Below, in pieces: positions 25,919 to 34,504 of a stretch of DNA of 64,000 bases; positions within the stretch are counted from its first letter, which is position 1; every line of letters starts with the position of its first letter. Under the pieces are notes generated by a model. The model saw only the letters and a program-made list of their open reading frames with translations, did no database searches and was not told where the DNA came from. The stretch lies in assembly GCA_900467745.1 (NCBI GenBank), contig UBQW01000043.1, forward strand, positions 1-64,000, written 5' to 3'. The position numbers and the translations under genes are program-made. Source of the DNA: Hyphomicrobiales bacterium. Its GTDB lineage: Bacteria > Pseudomonadota > Alphaproteobacteria > Rhizobiales > Rhizobiaceae.

Positions 25919-26560
25919 CTACTTTTCGCCGTCCGATGGTTTCAGGCGATTATTCAGCAGCCGCAGCATGCGCTTCTGGAAGTTGACGGCCTCCACCTGA
26001 TCGAATCGCGCCTGCAGCCTGTCGTGCTCGGCAATTCCCCGCGTCGATACCTCCGTCACCAACTCCTGCATGGCTTCGCAATTGGGCTGTGGCGGGAGCG
26101 CCATGATCTTGCGCTCCATATTGCGCGCCTGGGTTCGGGCGATCTCGGCATGGCGTTCCTCATGCCGCTTGATGTCGCTCGACAGCGTGTCCCAGATCAT
26201 CGACAGCTCGGGGCTGGCGCCGCGGCGATTGTTCCAGCGCGGCAGGATGATCTGCGTGTGCACGGTGACGCGCGCGGTGCTGACACGGCAGCGGCCGTTC
26301 TCCTCGACATAGGTGGCGTCGCCGCCGAAACGGATCTTGGTGGCGCCGGGGTGGCGGGCGGAAGAGCCGTTGGCCGTCGGGCCGCGCGTGCTCAGCTGCT
26401 CGTCCAGTTCGTCGGCGGTTTTGCCTTTGATATTGAAATAGGAATAGCTCTTGGTGGCCACCACGGCGGCGCTTGCGGGATAGCCAGCGGACAGCGAGAC
26501 GGAAATGGCGAGGAGGAGCGGCATATAACGCGACACGGACGGCATTCTGCAAATACTCAT
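25919..26560 (-). CDS. DUF922-family exported protein, putative Zn-dependent protease
   Basis: The 213-residue protein has an N-terminal signal peptide (about 1-32, ending PASAA) and a DUF922 domain. A HEERHAEIA stretch follows the central beta region and matches the HExxH zinc-protease core of this family. Proteolytic activity is inferred from the motif and has not been shown. The C-terminal part is helical (EHDRLQARFDQVEAVNF). The start at 26560 is uncertain; a second ATG at 26545 would also leave a signal peptide. It is divergent from folP. Confidence 0.78.
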   Translation of the reverse strand: MSICRMPSVSRYMPLLLAISVSLSAGYPASAAVVATKSYSYFNIKGKTADELDEQLSTRGPTANGSSARHPGATKIRFGGDATYVEENGRCRVSTARVTVHTQIILPRWNNRRGASPELSMIWDTLSSDIKRHEERHAEIARTQARNMERKIMALPPQPNCEAMQELVTEVSTRGIAEHDRLQARFDQVEAVNFQKRMLRLLNNRLKPSDGEK

Positions 26561-26638
26561 GTTGAAGTTTGCGGGAGCTTGGGGCATAGCCACCGCTAGC
26601 GCAATATGATGACGCTGTTTTTTCGATCGATAGGATGA

Positions 26639-27511
26639 ATGCTGGTGGCAAAGCTTGGCAGCAGTTTCTGGCGCGTCGGGCATGACCGCGAGATAGAGCT
26701 TGGCTCGACCGCGGTTATCATGGCGATCGTCAACGCGACGCCGGACTCTTTCTCCGACGGTGGTCGCTATGACAACGTCGACAAGGCCGTGGCGCATGCC
26801 CTCAAGGTTGTCGAGGACGGTGCCGGCATTATCGACATCGGCGGCGAATCCACGCGACCGGATGCCGCGAATGTCGATGCCCGAGAGGAACAGGCTCGGG
26901 TGCTGCCCGTCATCGAGGCGCTGCGCGGCAAGACCGAGGCACTGATTTCCATCGACACCTATCGCGCCGAGACCGCTCGCCTTGCCGTCCAGGCCGGTGC
27001 GCATATCGTCAACGATGTCTTCGGTCTGCAGAAGGAGCCTGACATCGCCGATATCGCCGCGAAGACCGGCGCGGGGCTCTGCGTGATGCATACCGGTCGC
27101 GACCGCGACAAGCTTGATGATGTGATCGCCGATCAGTTTCTGTTTCTTGAGCGGTCCTTGGAGATCGCCGGGCGCGCTGGCGTGGCGCGGGACCGCATCG
27201 TTCTCGATCCCGGATTCGGCTTTGCCAAGGATACGGATGAGAATCTCGAACTGATGGCGCGTTGCGACGAGCTTCAGCGTCTTGGCTTTCCGATCCTGGC
27301 CGGCACGTCGCGCAAGCGCTTCGTCGGCGCGGTCACGGGACGCGAGGCGGCCGATCGCGATGCCGGCACGGCGGCCACCAGTGTGCTTCTGAGACTGAAG
27401 GGCGCCGCGATTTTTCGCGTACACGATGTCGCAATCAACAGGGACGCACTTGCCGTGACTGATGCTATGCTGAAGGCACGCGACGCATTCGAGCGGAAGG
27501 GCACGTTATGA
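26639..27511 (+). CDS. folP: Dihydropteroate synthase
   Basis: This 290-residue enzyme condenses 6-hydroxymethyl-dihydropterin pyrophosphate with p-aminobenzoate; it is the sulfonamide target. It has a TIM barrel with MAIVNATPDSFSDGGRY (pterin/PPi loop), IDIGGESTRPDA, VLDPGFGFAK and AGTSRKRFVG, all standard DHPS signatures. It is the first gene of folP-folB-folK. The stop overlaps the folB start by four bases (ATGA), so translation is likely coupled. About 25 residues precede the usual N-terminal strand. Confidence 0.96.
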   Translation: MLVAKLGSSFWRVGHDREIELGSTAVIMAIVNATPDSFSDGGRYDNVDKAVAHALKVVEDGAGIIDIGGESTRPDAANVDAREEQARVLPVIEALRGKTEALISIDTYRAETARLAVQAGAHIVNDVFGLQKEPDIADIAAKTGAGLCVMHTGRDRDKLDDVIADQFLFLERSLEIAGRAGVARDRIVLDPGFGFAKDTDENLELMARCDELQRLGFPILAGTSRKRFVGAVTGREAADRDAGTAATSVLLRLKGAAIFRVHDVAINRDALAVTDAMLKARDAFERKGTL

Positions 27512-27876
27512 GCACCACCTACACCATCACCCTGCAGAACTGCGCCTTCTTCGCCCGCCACGGCGTTCACGACGAAGAGGAGTTTCTGGGCCAGCGTTTC
27601 TTCGTCGATGCCGAGCTCGATGTCGTGACCGGCACCGCGCTGGAGACGGATTCGATCGACGATACCGTCAATTACGGGATCGCCTTCACCGTCATCGAGG
27701 AGATCGTCACCGGCAAGCGACGTTATCTCATCGAAGCCTTGGCGCTCGATATCGCCAAGGGGCTCTGTCAGAAATTCCCGCAGATCAAGCGGGCGAAAAT
27801 TACCGTCCGCAAGCCGAATGCGCCGGTTCCCGGCGTGCTTGATTTCGTCCAGGTGAGCGTCGAACATTTTGTCTGA
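27508..27876 (+). CDS. folB: Dihydroneopterin aldolase
   Basis: The 122-residue FolB converts 7,8-dihydroneopterin to 6-hydroxymethyl-dihydropterin, the step before FolK. Family features are the N-terminal FFARHGVHDEEEFLGQRFFVDAEL, where Glu and Tyr/His line the pterin site, and TVNYGIAF; KITVRKPNAPVPG is near the C-terminus. (The first motif is quoted in part: FFARHGVHDEEE.) It overlaps folP by four bases and is followed immediately by folK. Confidence 0.95.
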   Translation: MSTTYTITLQNCAFFARHGVHDEEEFLGQRFFVDAELDVVTGTALETDSIDDTVNYGIAFTVIEEIVTGKRRYLIEALALDIAKGLCQKFPQIKRAKITVRKPNAPVPGVLDFVQVSVEHFV

Positions 27877-27877
27877 C

Positions 27878-28387
27878 ATGGCTTTTGAGGCCGCCACGCT
27901 CGGGCTTGGCGGCAATATCGGCGATCCCGTCCACTCCATGGCGCAGGCGCTCAAGGCGCTGGACGCGCGGACGGATTGCCGCGTGGTCGCGGTCTCGCGG
28001 CTCTACCGCACACCGCCCTGGGGTAAGACGGACCAGTCATTCTTCTTCAATTGCTGCGCCGAAGTGTCGACATCGCTTCAGCCGGAAGCGTTGCTCGATG
28101 TCTGTCTCGACATAGAACGCGGCATGAAGCGGGAGCGCATCGAGCGCTGGGGGCCGCGCACGCTCGATATCGATGTGCTGACCTACAACGACATCAGCCA
28201 GGAGGCGCCGAGGCTGGAGCTCCCGCATCCCCGGATGACGGATCGCGGCTTCGTGCTGATGCCGCTCGCCGACTTCGCGCCCGACTTGATCGTCAAGGGT
28301 GTCGCGGTGCGCGAATGGCTTGCTCGCGCCGATATCCAGGGGATCGAGGTCGCCGATCAGAGCATGGATTGGTGGCGTGACGCCTGA
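27878..28387 (+). CDS. folK: 2-amino-4-hydroxy-6-hydroxymethyldihydropteridine pyrophosphokinase
   Basis: The 169-residue HPPK transfers pyrophosphate from ATP to hydroxymethyl-dihydropterin, feeding FolP. Motifs are LGLGGNIGDP at the N-terminus, SRLYRTPPWG, FFNCCAEV, and WGPRTLDIDVL with LPHPRM (metal and pterin site). The ATG at 27878 begins one base after the folB stop codon. A TTG at 27869 would overlap folB and is possible, but neither has a clear ribosome-binding site. A GC-rich hairpin follows the gene. Confidence 0.95.
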   Translation: MAFEAATLGLGGNIGDPVHSMAQALKALDARTDCRVVAVSRLYRTPPWGKTDQSFFFNCCAEVSTSLQPEALLDVCLDIERGMKRERIERWGPRTLDIDVLTYNDISQEAPRLELPHPRMTDRGFVLMPLADFAPDLIVKGVAVREWLARADIQGIEVADQSMDWWRDA

Positions 28388-28394
28388 AACGAAA

Positions 28395-28416
28395 GAAGCG
28401 GCCGTTTGGCCGCTTC
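28395..28416 (+). terminator. Hairpin downstream of folK
   Basis: GAAGCGGCC, GTTT, then GGCCGCTTC pairs perfectly eight bases after the folK stop codon. It lacks a T-run, so it may be a weak terminator or an mRNA 3'-end stabiliser for the fol operon. It may also serve the convergent downstream gene. Confidence 0.55.
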
Positions 28417-28443
28417 GTCGTATGCTTGATTTGTCTCTATTGA

Positions 28444-28992
28444 CTATTCGACCGAGCCGACGGTGATTTCATCGACCTGGCGCGACAGCGTCAGGCCGAT
28501 CACGGGGATCATCTGGCTTTCAACCTTGACGGAAACCGTGACGTTCATCGTCTTGTCGTCGCGGACGCGGGCGATCATCGCGCCGTTGAGCTTGGCGCGG
28601 TTGAGGCCGACCACGACGGTGTCTTCAGTCACGGTGCCAGAGACGACGTCGAGGCCCTTGCCGGCGGCGCCGTCGAGGAACTTGCCCTTGTAGCTGTTGC
28701 CAGACTGGGTAATCAGCGCGCTCATCGGCTGCTTGAAGACGCCGACGCGGCAGCTGCCGTCGAGCTTGACGCCGGTACCGTCGGTGACGGGTTCGCCGAT
28801 CAGGTTGCAGGTGAACTTGGTGCCCTTGTACTTGCCGGCGACGATTTCGCCCGGACCTCTCCAGGAGCCCGCGACGGATTCGAAGAATGCCTTGTCACGC
28901 GTGGCGGCGGTGGCTGCTGGAGCCGTTTCGGCAAAAGGCGACAGGGCGATTGCCGCGAGACCGAAGAGATAGAGAAACTTGCGCGAGTACAT
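28444..28992 (-). CDS. Exported hypothetical protein
   Basis: The 182-residue protein has a signal peptide (about 1-27: FLYLFGLAAIALSPFAETAPA). The mature domain is beta-rich with regularly spaced short strands (GSWRGPGEIVAG, FTCNLIGEPV, GSCRVGVFKQPMSALI). This suggests a small beta-barrel or lipocalin-like periplasmic protein. I do not recognise a named family. AAGGAAAA precedes the ATG at 28992. Stand-alone gene. Confidence 0.75.
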   Translation of the reverse strand: MYSRKFLYLFGLAAIALSPFAETAPAATAATRDKAFFESVAGSWRGPGEIVAGKYKGTKFTCNLIGEPVTDGTGVKLDGSCRVGVFKQPMSALITQSGNSYKGKFLDGAAGKGLDVVSGTVTEDTVVVGLNRAKLNGAMIARVRDDKTMNVTVSVKVESQMIPVIGLTLSRQVDEITVGSVE

Positions 28993-29196
28993 GGATTTTC
29001 CTTGGCGAACCATATCGCTTAACTGGTGCCAAGTTTTGCCGAAAAATGGTTAATGCTTGGTTTCTAATGGGTCAAAGACAGCGCATTTGCGGGCTTTTCG
29101 GCGCCGCATGCGCGCTGGCCTACCTCACGTAAGCTATTGAATCGCATCGGATTCCTGAAGCCGACTGTTTGGAGCGAATGGTTTACGGATCTCGGC

Positions 29197-30294
29197 TCAA
29201 TTCCGCCCGTTGCTATCACTCTTCGTCATCGATGGCGTGAGATCGCCGATGAAGTCACCGATTCCCGGGCGCTTCAGGGCGCGGAACGTCAGCGGGCGGC
29301 AAAGGTCCATGGCGGCGATGCCGATGCGGGCGGTCATCAGGCCGTTGATCACACCTTCGCCGAGACGCGCCGAGAGCCTGGATGCCAGGCCGTGGCCGAG
29401 AACCTGCTGGACGAGGCTGTCGCCGACGGCGATCGAGCCGGTGACGGCGAGGTGGGCGAGAACGTCGCGCATCAGCCGCAGCATGCCGAAGGTGCCGGGA
29501 CGGCCGCCGTAAAGATCTGCCATGGCGCGGATGAGCTTGGCGGCCTCGTAGAGAACGTAGAGCAGGTCGACGATGGCGCGCGGGCTGACGGCGGTGACGA
29601 CCGAGACGCGTTTAGAGGCGTTGAGGATGAGGCTGCGGGCCTGGCGGTCGAGTGGGGCAAGCAGTTCGCGTTCGGCGAGCGCCACCAGATGCGGCGCGTC
29701 GATGATATCGGTTTCCGCCGCCTTCAGCGTGGCGCGGCCGCGCGCGGTCTCCGGCTTGTTGGATAGCAGATGCTCAAGGCTCTTGACCAGCGCGCGCGCC
29801 TTGGCGGGCTTGGTCTCCAGGATCGCCGCTTCCGCCTCGGCCTTGATCGTCTGCACCGCCGCCAGCCGCATCATGCCCGCCGTCTCCCTGACGACCATGG
29901 CGATGACAGCAAGGATGCCGATGCCGACCGCGGCAAGCGCGGTGTAGCCGAGCCAATCGGCGCGGCTGAAGAGGTTGCGGATCAGGCTGTCGGTCCAGAG
30001 CCCGAAGGCCAGCGAGAACAGCACGCCAAAAGCACCAAGCGCGATCTTGCCGAAGGAAGTGCCGCGTTTGCGGGGCTGGGCGACGGGCAGGGCCGGGATG
30101 TCCTTATCAGGATTGATGAAGGGATCGTCCTCGTCCGGTGTCAGCGTGATCTCGCCCGAGAACGCGGCCGGCTTGCGGGGCTGCGTTGGCGTTGGGCCGG
30201 TTTTGGTCTCCGGCGTCGGCCGCTCGCGCTCGTCCTCATAGGCGAAGGCGGCAGGCGTGCGGCGCGGGGGCTGCTCGGCGGGCGGCTTGATCAT
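29197..30294 (-). CDS. TIGR01620/DUF697 family membrane protein (YcjF-like)
   Basis: The 365-residue protein has a Pro/Glu/Arg-rich cytoplasmic N-terminus (1-80). Two membrane segments follow (about 83-103 and 117-138: IALGAFGVLFSLAFGLW and YTALAAVGIGILAVIAMVV). A helical C-terminal DUF697 domain contains GRPGTFGMLRLMRDVLAHLA and VTGSIAVGDSLVQ. The 4-bp overlap with the YcjX-like ATPase gene mirrors the ycjX-ycjF pair of enterobacteria, where the two are stress-induced with unknown function. The partnership is inferred from that conserved order. Confidence 0.88.
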   Translation of the reverse strand: MIKPPAEQPPRRTPAAFAYEDERERPTPETKTGPTPTQPRKPAAFSGEITLTPDEDDPFINPDKDIPALPVAQPRKRGTSFGKIALGAFGVLFSLAFGLWTDSLIRNLFSRADWLGYTALAAVGIGILAVIAMVVRETAGMMRLAAVQTIKAEAEAAILETKPAKARALVKSLEHLLSNKPETARGRATLKAAETDIIDAPHLVALAERELLAPLDRQARSLILNASKRVSVVTAVSPRAIVDLLYVLYEAAKLIRAMADLYGGRPGTFGMLRLMRDVLAHLAVTGSIAVGDSLVQQVLGHGLASRLSARLGEGVINGLMTARIGIAAMDLCRPLTFRALKRPGIGDFIGDLTPSMTKSDSNGRN

Positions 30295-31796
30295 GCGAGG
30301 CGATCTCCGAATAGAAACTGCATGGCGCGGTCGAGCCGGATATGCGGCACCGACAGCTTGATGCCACCACCGGTCTCCTCAAGGCTCGGCGGGCGAAAGC
30401 GGACGACGTTCACGTCGGGCAATTGCACATTCTCGCCGCCCGATTCGATGCTTGCAAACAGGGCGGATGGGTCTTCTGGCAGGTCGCCGGGGAAGATTGC
30501 GGTCTTCCTGATGCCGTCGAAGGTTTCGCCTGAAATCGTTTCGCCCTCGATCGGCGTGCCGACGATGACGGGCAGCTCGTGACCATCGCGCTTGACGGTA
30601 GCCTCGCGTGTTGCCCGTACCGAGGCAAGCGCCATGACGTCGATGCCGGCGCCCGCCATGCCGATGCGCTGGATGGCGCGGTCGACGAGGCGGCGCGTCA
30701 GCGCATCGAGGCGGTGGTGGCTTTCGTGATGCAGGTGATCGGCCTTGGTGGCAGCGACAAGCACGCGGTCGATGCGGCGGCCGAGCAGCGACGACAGCAG
30801 CGAATTCGTGCCCGGGCGGAAGCAGGCGAGCACGTCCGTCAGCGCGCGCTCCAGATCCTGCACGGCCTCGGGGCCGCGATTGATTGCCTGTAGGGCATCG
30901 ACAAGGACAATCTGGCGGTCGATGCGGGAGAAATGCTCGCGGAAGAACGGCTTGACGACAACTGACTTGTAGGCCTCGTAGCGCCGCTCCATCATCGCCC
31001 AGAGCGAGCCCTTTTCCGGCTTTCCCGTCGGCGGCAGCACCAGCGGCGCGAAGGTCAGCGCCGGCGAGCCGTCGAGATCGCCGGGCAGAAGAAAGCGGCC
31101 GGGTGGGAGCGTCGACAGGGAGCGCTCGTCGGCCTTGCAGGCCTTGAGGTAATCGGCGAAGGCGGTGGCGAGTTCGCGGGCGCGCATTTCATCCGCCGGG
31201 GCGGCGATGTCGCAATTGTCGGTTAGCGCCAACCATGGCCGGGAGAGCTCGGTGCGGATCCCGGTGCGGGCCAGCGCGATCGTCTCTTCGCTGAAGGTGC
31301 GGTAGTCCTTTGCCAGCAGCGGCAGGTCGAGCAGCCATTCGCCGGGATAGTCGACGATGTCGATCGAGAGCCTGCCTGGCGAGAAGAAGCGGCTCCAGCC
31401 GCTGGCGCTCTGGTAATCGATGGTCAGTCGCAGCTCTGAGATGGCGCGCGTGGAATCTGGCCAGATGCGGTCCTTCGCCAGCGCCTTGATGTGATCCTCA
31501 TACTGGAAGCGCGGAACGCTATCGTCAGGCTGCTCTTCGAGCCGGACGGCGGAGACGCGGCCCGATTGGACGGCCTCGAACAGGGGCAGGCGGCCGCCAT
31601 GCAGCAGGTTATGGACCAGCGAGGAGATGAAAACCGTCTTTCCCGCCCGCGACAGGCCGGTGACGCCGAGGCGGATCGTCGGGTTGACGAGGCCGGAGGC
31701 GCGATCCGACAGGGTGTCGAAGGCGATGCGCGCGTCGTCGGTGAAGGATGTCATGTTTGGCGGCAAGGCGAAATTCCGATTGCTGGTAGACGCCAT
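30291..31796 (-). CDS. ycjX: YcjX-like P-loop NTPase
   Basis: The product is a 501-residue P-loop protein of the YcjX/DUF463 family. A Walker A (GVTGLSRAGKTVFISSLVHN) lies near residue 50, and IDIVDYPGEWLLDLP is the Walker B/DxxG-type region. ATKADHL resembles a guanine-specificity motif. It is probably a dynamin- or GTPase-related membrane-stress protein acting with the overlapping YcjF-like gene. The first ATG is used; an ATG 14 codons later (31754) is an alternative. Neither has a strong ribosome-binding site. Confidence 0.9.
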   Translation of the reverse strand: MASTSNRNFALPPNMTSFTDDARIAFDTLSDRASGLVNPTIRLGVTGLSRAGKTVFISSLVHNLLHGGRLPLFEAVQSGRVSAVRLEEQPDDSVPRFQYEDHIKALAKDRIWPDSTRAISELRLTIDYQSASGWSRFFSPGRLSIDIVDYPGEWLLDLPLLAKDYRTFSEETIALARTGIRTELSRPWLALTDNCDIAAPADEMRARELATAFADYLKACKADERSLSTLPPGRFLLPGDLDGSPALTFAPLVLPPTGKPEKGSLWAMMERRYEAYKSVVVKPFFREHFSRIDRQIVLVDALQAINRGPEAVQDLERALTDVLACFRPGTNSLLSSLLGRRIDRVLVAATKADHLHHESHHRLDALTRRLVDRAIQRIGMAGAGIDVMALASVRATREATVKRDGHELPVIVGTPIEGETISGETFDGIRKTAIFPGDLPEDPSALFASIESGGENVQLPDVNVVRFRPPSLEETGGGIKLSVPHIRLDRAMQFLFGDRLA

Positions 31797-31839
31797 ATAG
31801 GAACCGGCACGCCGAAGAAAAAGAAGGTTGCCAAGCCTG

Positions 31840-32337
31840 TCAGTCGATCATGAAGTCGATCAGGCGCCAGTTGTTGCGGCCCTGGTCGAAATCGAGCACG
31901 GCCAGACCACCCGGCGGAAAGCCGTTCGGCAGCGCCTGCGCCAGCAGCTGGTGGCCGATCAGCGCTTCGAGCGTCTGCTCGATGACGGGATTGTGGCCGA
32001 CGAGCATGACGGCGCCCATGTCCTGCTGCGCGCCGAGGATATCGAGATAGATTTCGGGCGTGGCGTTATAGAGCGCGTCGACGAAGCGGATATCGAGGTT
32101 CTCGCCCATCGCGCGGTGCACGGCATCGGCCGTTTGTCGGCAGCGTATGGCGGTGGAGCTGACGACGAGGTCGGGCTTGTAGCTTTTGTCGGCCGCGTTC
32201 TCGGCCAGGATTTCGGCTGCGGCATAACCGCGCTCGCTCAGCGGGCGGTCGAAATCGCTCTGGCCGGGGGCGGGAAATGCCGCTTCGGCATGTCTCAAAA
32301 GATAAATCCGGGAAGGCGGCGGCACGATTGCGGTCAT
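31840..32337 (-). CDS. SixA-like histidine phosphatase
   Basis: The product is a 165-residue protein of the histidine phosphatase superfamily. The catalytic RHG-type motif is YLLRHAEA near the N-terminus and the second catalytic His is in MLVGHNPVIEQ. It has SixA-like size and architecture (LSERGYAAAEILAE, SSTAIRCRQTADAV). SixA in E. coli dephosphorylates an Hpt domain; here the substrate is unknown. It sits upstream of and on the same strand as the ycjX/ycjF pair, 43 bp away. Confidence 0.88.
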   Translation of the reverse strand: MTAIVPPPSRIYLLRHAEAAFPAPGQSDFDRPLSERGYAAAEILAENAADKSYKPDLVVSSTAIRCRQTADAVHRAMGENLDIRFVDALYNATPEIYLDILGAQQDMGAVMLVGHNPVIEQTLEALIGHQLLAQALPNGFPPGGLAVLDFDQGRNNWRLIDFMID

Positions 32338-32611
32338 CGGAAAGTCCCCGGTCGATTGATCTATTTCAGTAGCGCCAGCCCGGTGTCTTCGTCAACCGGC
32401 GCGCGGAATCCAGTGGGCAAGTTGCACGGGCGCTGCTACTTCAGCTGGCAAGCTGAAACGGTGGCTTTGAAAAATAGTGACGTAAAAATAGCCTGTTAGC
32501 TCAAAATTGTGACAGATTTAAAAATGTGTTTACCTAGCGGATTGGGCTTGAATCGGACGCCGTGGTCGGGATATACAGCCGCCAGATGAGATGTTCTTCA
32601 GGAGAATCGCG

Positions 32612-33031
32612 TTGAGTGAGAAGATCGATCTTAGCAAATACGTGCCCTCGGAAGAGGAAGAGTTCATGAACGGTAACCAGCGCGCCTATTTCAGGGCGAA
32701 GCTGATTGCCTGGAAGAACGACATCCTCAGAGAGGCGCGCGAAACCCTCGAGCATCTTGCCGAGGAAAGCGCAAACCATCCGGATCTCGCCGACAGGGCG
32801 TCGTCCGAGACGGACAGAGCCATTGAGCTGCGCGCCCGTGACCGCCAGAGAAAGCTGATATCCAAGATCGACGCCGCACTGCAGCGTATTGAGGAAGGCA
32901 CTTACGGCTATTGCGAGGAAACCGGTGAACCGATCGGCCTCAAGCGTCTCGACGCTCGCCCGATCGCAACGCTGTCCATCGAAGCGCAAGAACGCCACGA
33001 GCGTCGTGAGAAAGTCTACCGGGACGAATAA
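32612..33031 (+). CDS. dksA: DksA-type RNA polymerase-binding transcription factor
   Basis: The 139-residue DksA/TraR-family protein is expected to bind the RNA polymerase secondary channel and cooperate with ppGpp. It has an N-terminal acidic segment, a coiled coil (about 30-95) with LADRASSETDRAIELRARDR at the tip, and a C-terminal globular region. Only the first of the four zinc cysteines is kept: CEET replaces CxxC, and SIEA replaces the second pair. TTG at 32612 is the likely start because AGGAGA lies seven bases upstream. The ATG at 32591 precedes that site. Confidence 0.93.
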   Translation: MSEKIDLSKYVPSEEEEFMNGNQRAYFRAKLIAWKNDILREARETLEHLAEESANHPDLADRASSETDRAIELRARDRQRKLISKIDAALQRIEEGTYGYCEETGEPIGLKRLDARPIATLSIEAQERHERREKVYRDE

Positions 33032-33051
33032 TCCCGGTTACATCACAAACT

Positions 33052-33085
33052 AAAAAAGGCACCGCCATCGCGCGGTGCCTTTTTT
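33052..33085. terminator. Bidirectional terminator after dksA
   Basis: AAAAAAGGCACCG and CGGTGCCTTTTTT flank an eight-base loop. It lies 20 bases after the dksA stop codon and 35 bases beyond the stop of the convergent FliO-like gene, with U-tracts possible on both strands. Confidence 0.88.
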
Positions 33086-33119
33086 GTTTGCATGAAGGGG
33101 CGGCTGTTGCCGCCGCCGG

Positions 33120-34220
33120 TCATTTGTCGCGGTTGACGCTCATTTCGCCGAAAATGCGGGCCACCTCGTTTTGAAGGGCGGCGTCGGCGCCTGTGATCGG
33201 CGCCATCTCCGGATCGCGGCGCGGCATGTTGGAAGGCGCGGGGCGAGCAGGCGCGCTCTGCACCGGCGGTGCATTGTGCATCGGCATGGTCTGCGCTGCC
33301 ATCGGGCGCTCAGCCGCCAGATTGCTGGTCATTTCCTCTTCGAGCACACGCTGGAAATCGCTGGGCTGGGCCGAGGGTGCCGGGCGAGCGACGGGCTGGA
33401 ACGCGGCGGGCTGCGGCGTTGGCGCCTGTGGTGCCGGCGGATAGAGATCGACGCGCTGGGGCGGCGTGGGCGGGCTCATCACCTGCGGCTCGATCCTCTG
33501 CGGGGTCAGGACGCGCTGGCGCGCCGAATCAAGGATATCGACGGCTTCGGCCGTTTCGATCGGCGCAGGCTCAGGCCGCGAGAATACCGGAGGCTGTGGG
33601 CGCGGTACGACTGGCGTGGGCGCTATCGATACCGGCGCGACTGGCACGGGGACAGGGCGCGGCGCGGGTTCGATCTCGGGCTCGAAAACCTGATGCTGCG
33701 GAGCCGGCGGTGGCGCGATCGGTGGGGTGTCCAGGCGCTCGGCGCTCGGTGCGAACTCTTCGATCGGCGACAGGCCGCGCGTCGGGGCCGGGCGCGGTGC
33801 GGGCGGGACGATGACCGCGGGCTCTGGTTCGGCCACGGCTGATTTCATCATGGGCTCCGCGGGTCGCTCGCTGGGGGCGGCCGGCTGCGGCGCTTCCGGG
33901 CGTGTCGGCTCGCTGATGGCCTCGACCTGCCCATCCGGCAGGATGCGGCTTTCGATGACGATATCTGATGGTCCGCCGATCATGATCAGGTGTTCGACAT
34001 CGTCGCGGCGCACCAGCACGAGGCGGCGGCGGGCGTCGACGGCGGCGGCGTCGAGAACCTGAAGGCGTGGCTGGCGGTTGCGGCCGCCGCGAACGAAGGG
34101 CGAGGATGCCCGGTTGCGCATGATCCAGAGGACCGCGACGAGCAGCAGCAGGGCGATGGCCACGCCGCCTGCGGCAATGATGAAGCGGCTGCCATAAGAT
34201 TCCATGATGCCATCGAACAT
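33120..34220 (-). CDS. FliO-like flagellar biosynthesis/membrane protein with Pro-rich tail
   Basis: The product is a 366-residue protein with one N-terminal membrane segment (about 10-30: FIIAAGGVAIALLLLVAVLW). A short conserved FliO-like cytoplasmic domain follows: RLQVLDAAAVDARRRLVLVR, then DVEHLIMIGGPSDIVIES. About 260 residues of Pro/Ala-rich, probably disordered sequence come next. FliO is an accessory factor of the flagellar export gate, but this gene is not in a flagellar cluster, so the flagellar role is tentative. AAAGGAG precedes the ATG at 34220. It is divergent from cckA. Confidence 0.7.
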   Translation of the reverse strand: MFDGIMESYGSRFIIAAGGVAIALLLLVAVLWIMRNRASSPFVRGGRNRQPRLQVLDAAAVDARRRLVLVRRDDVEHLIMIGGPSDIVIESRILPDGQVEAISEPTRPEAPQPAAPSERPAEPMMKSAVAEPEPAVIVPPAPRPAPTRGLSPIEEFAPSAERLDTPPIAPPPAPQHQVFEPEIEPAPRPVPVPVAPVSIAPTPVVPRPQPPVFSRPEPAPIETAEAVDILDSARQRVLTPQRIEPQVMSPPTPPQRVDLYPPAPQAPTPQPAAFQPVARPAPSAQPSDFQRVLEEEMTSNLAAERPMAAQTMPMHNAPPVQSAPARPAPSNMPRRDPEMAPITGADAALQNEVARIFGEMSVNRDK

Positions 34221-34504
34221 AGTCACGTACTCCTTTGCGGCGTTCAACCACATGACGACTTTTAAGCTTCCTAGACAAGGGGGAGGCGGCTTGTCCAGTC
34301 ACCGAAAGGTGCGACGCAATGTCTGTGGAACGTCTCAATCTACATTTAACGGCAAAACTGGCGCTGTAGCTTGTGAATTCAATCACTCTTCGTGGAGTGT
34401 GGTGTTTTTGGCGAGGCAGCAAATTGCTAAGAAGGAAGAGGCGCCTGATTCCTGCTTCGTCTGTTAGTCACGAATGAAGGCCGGCGGGCAATGCGAGGAA
34501 GTAC

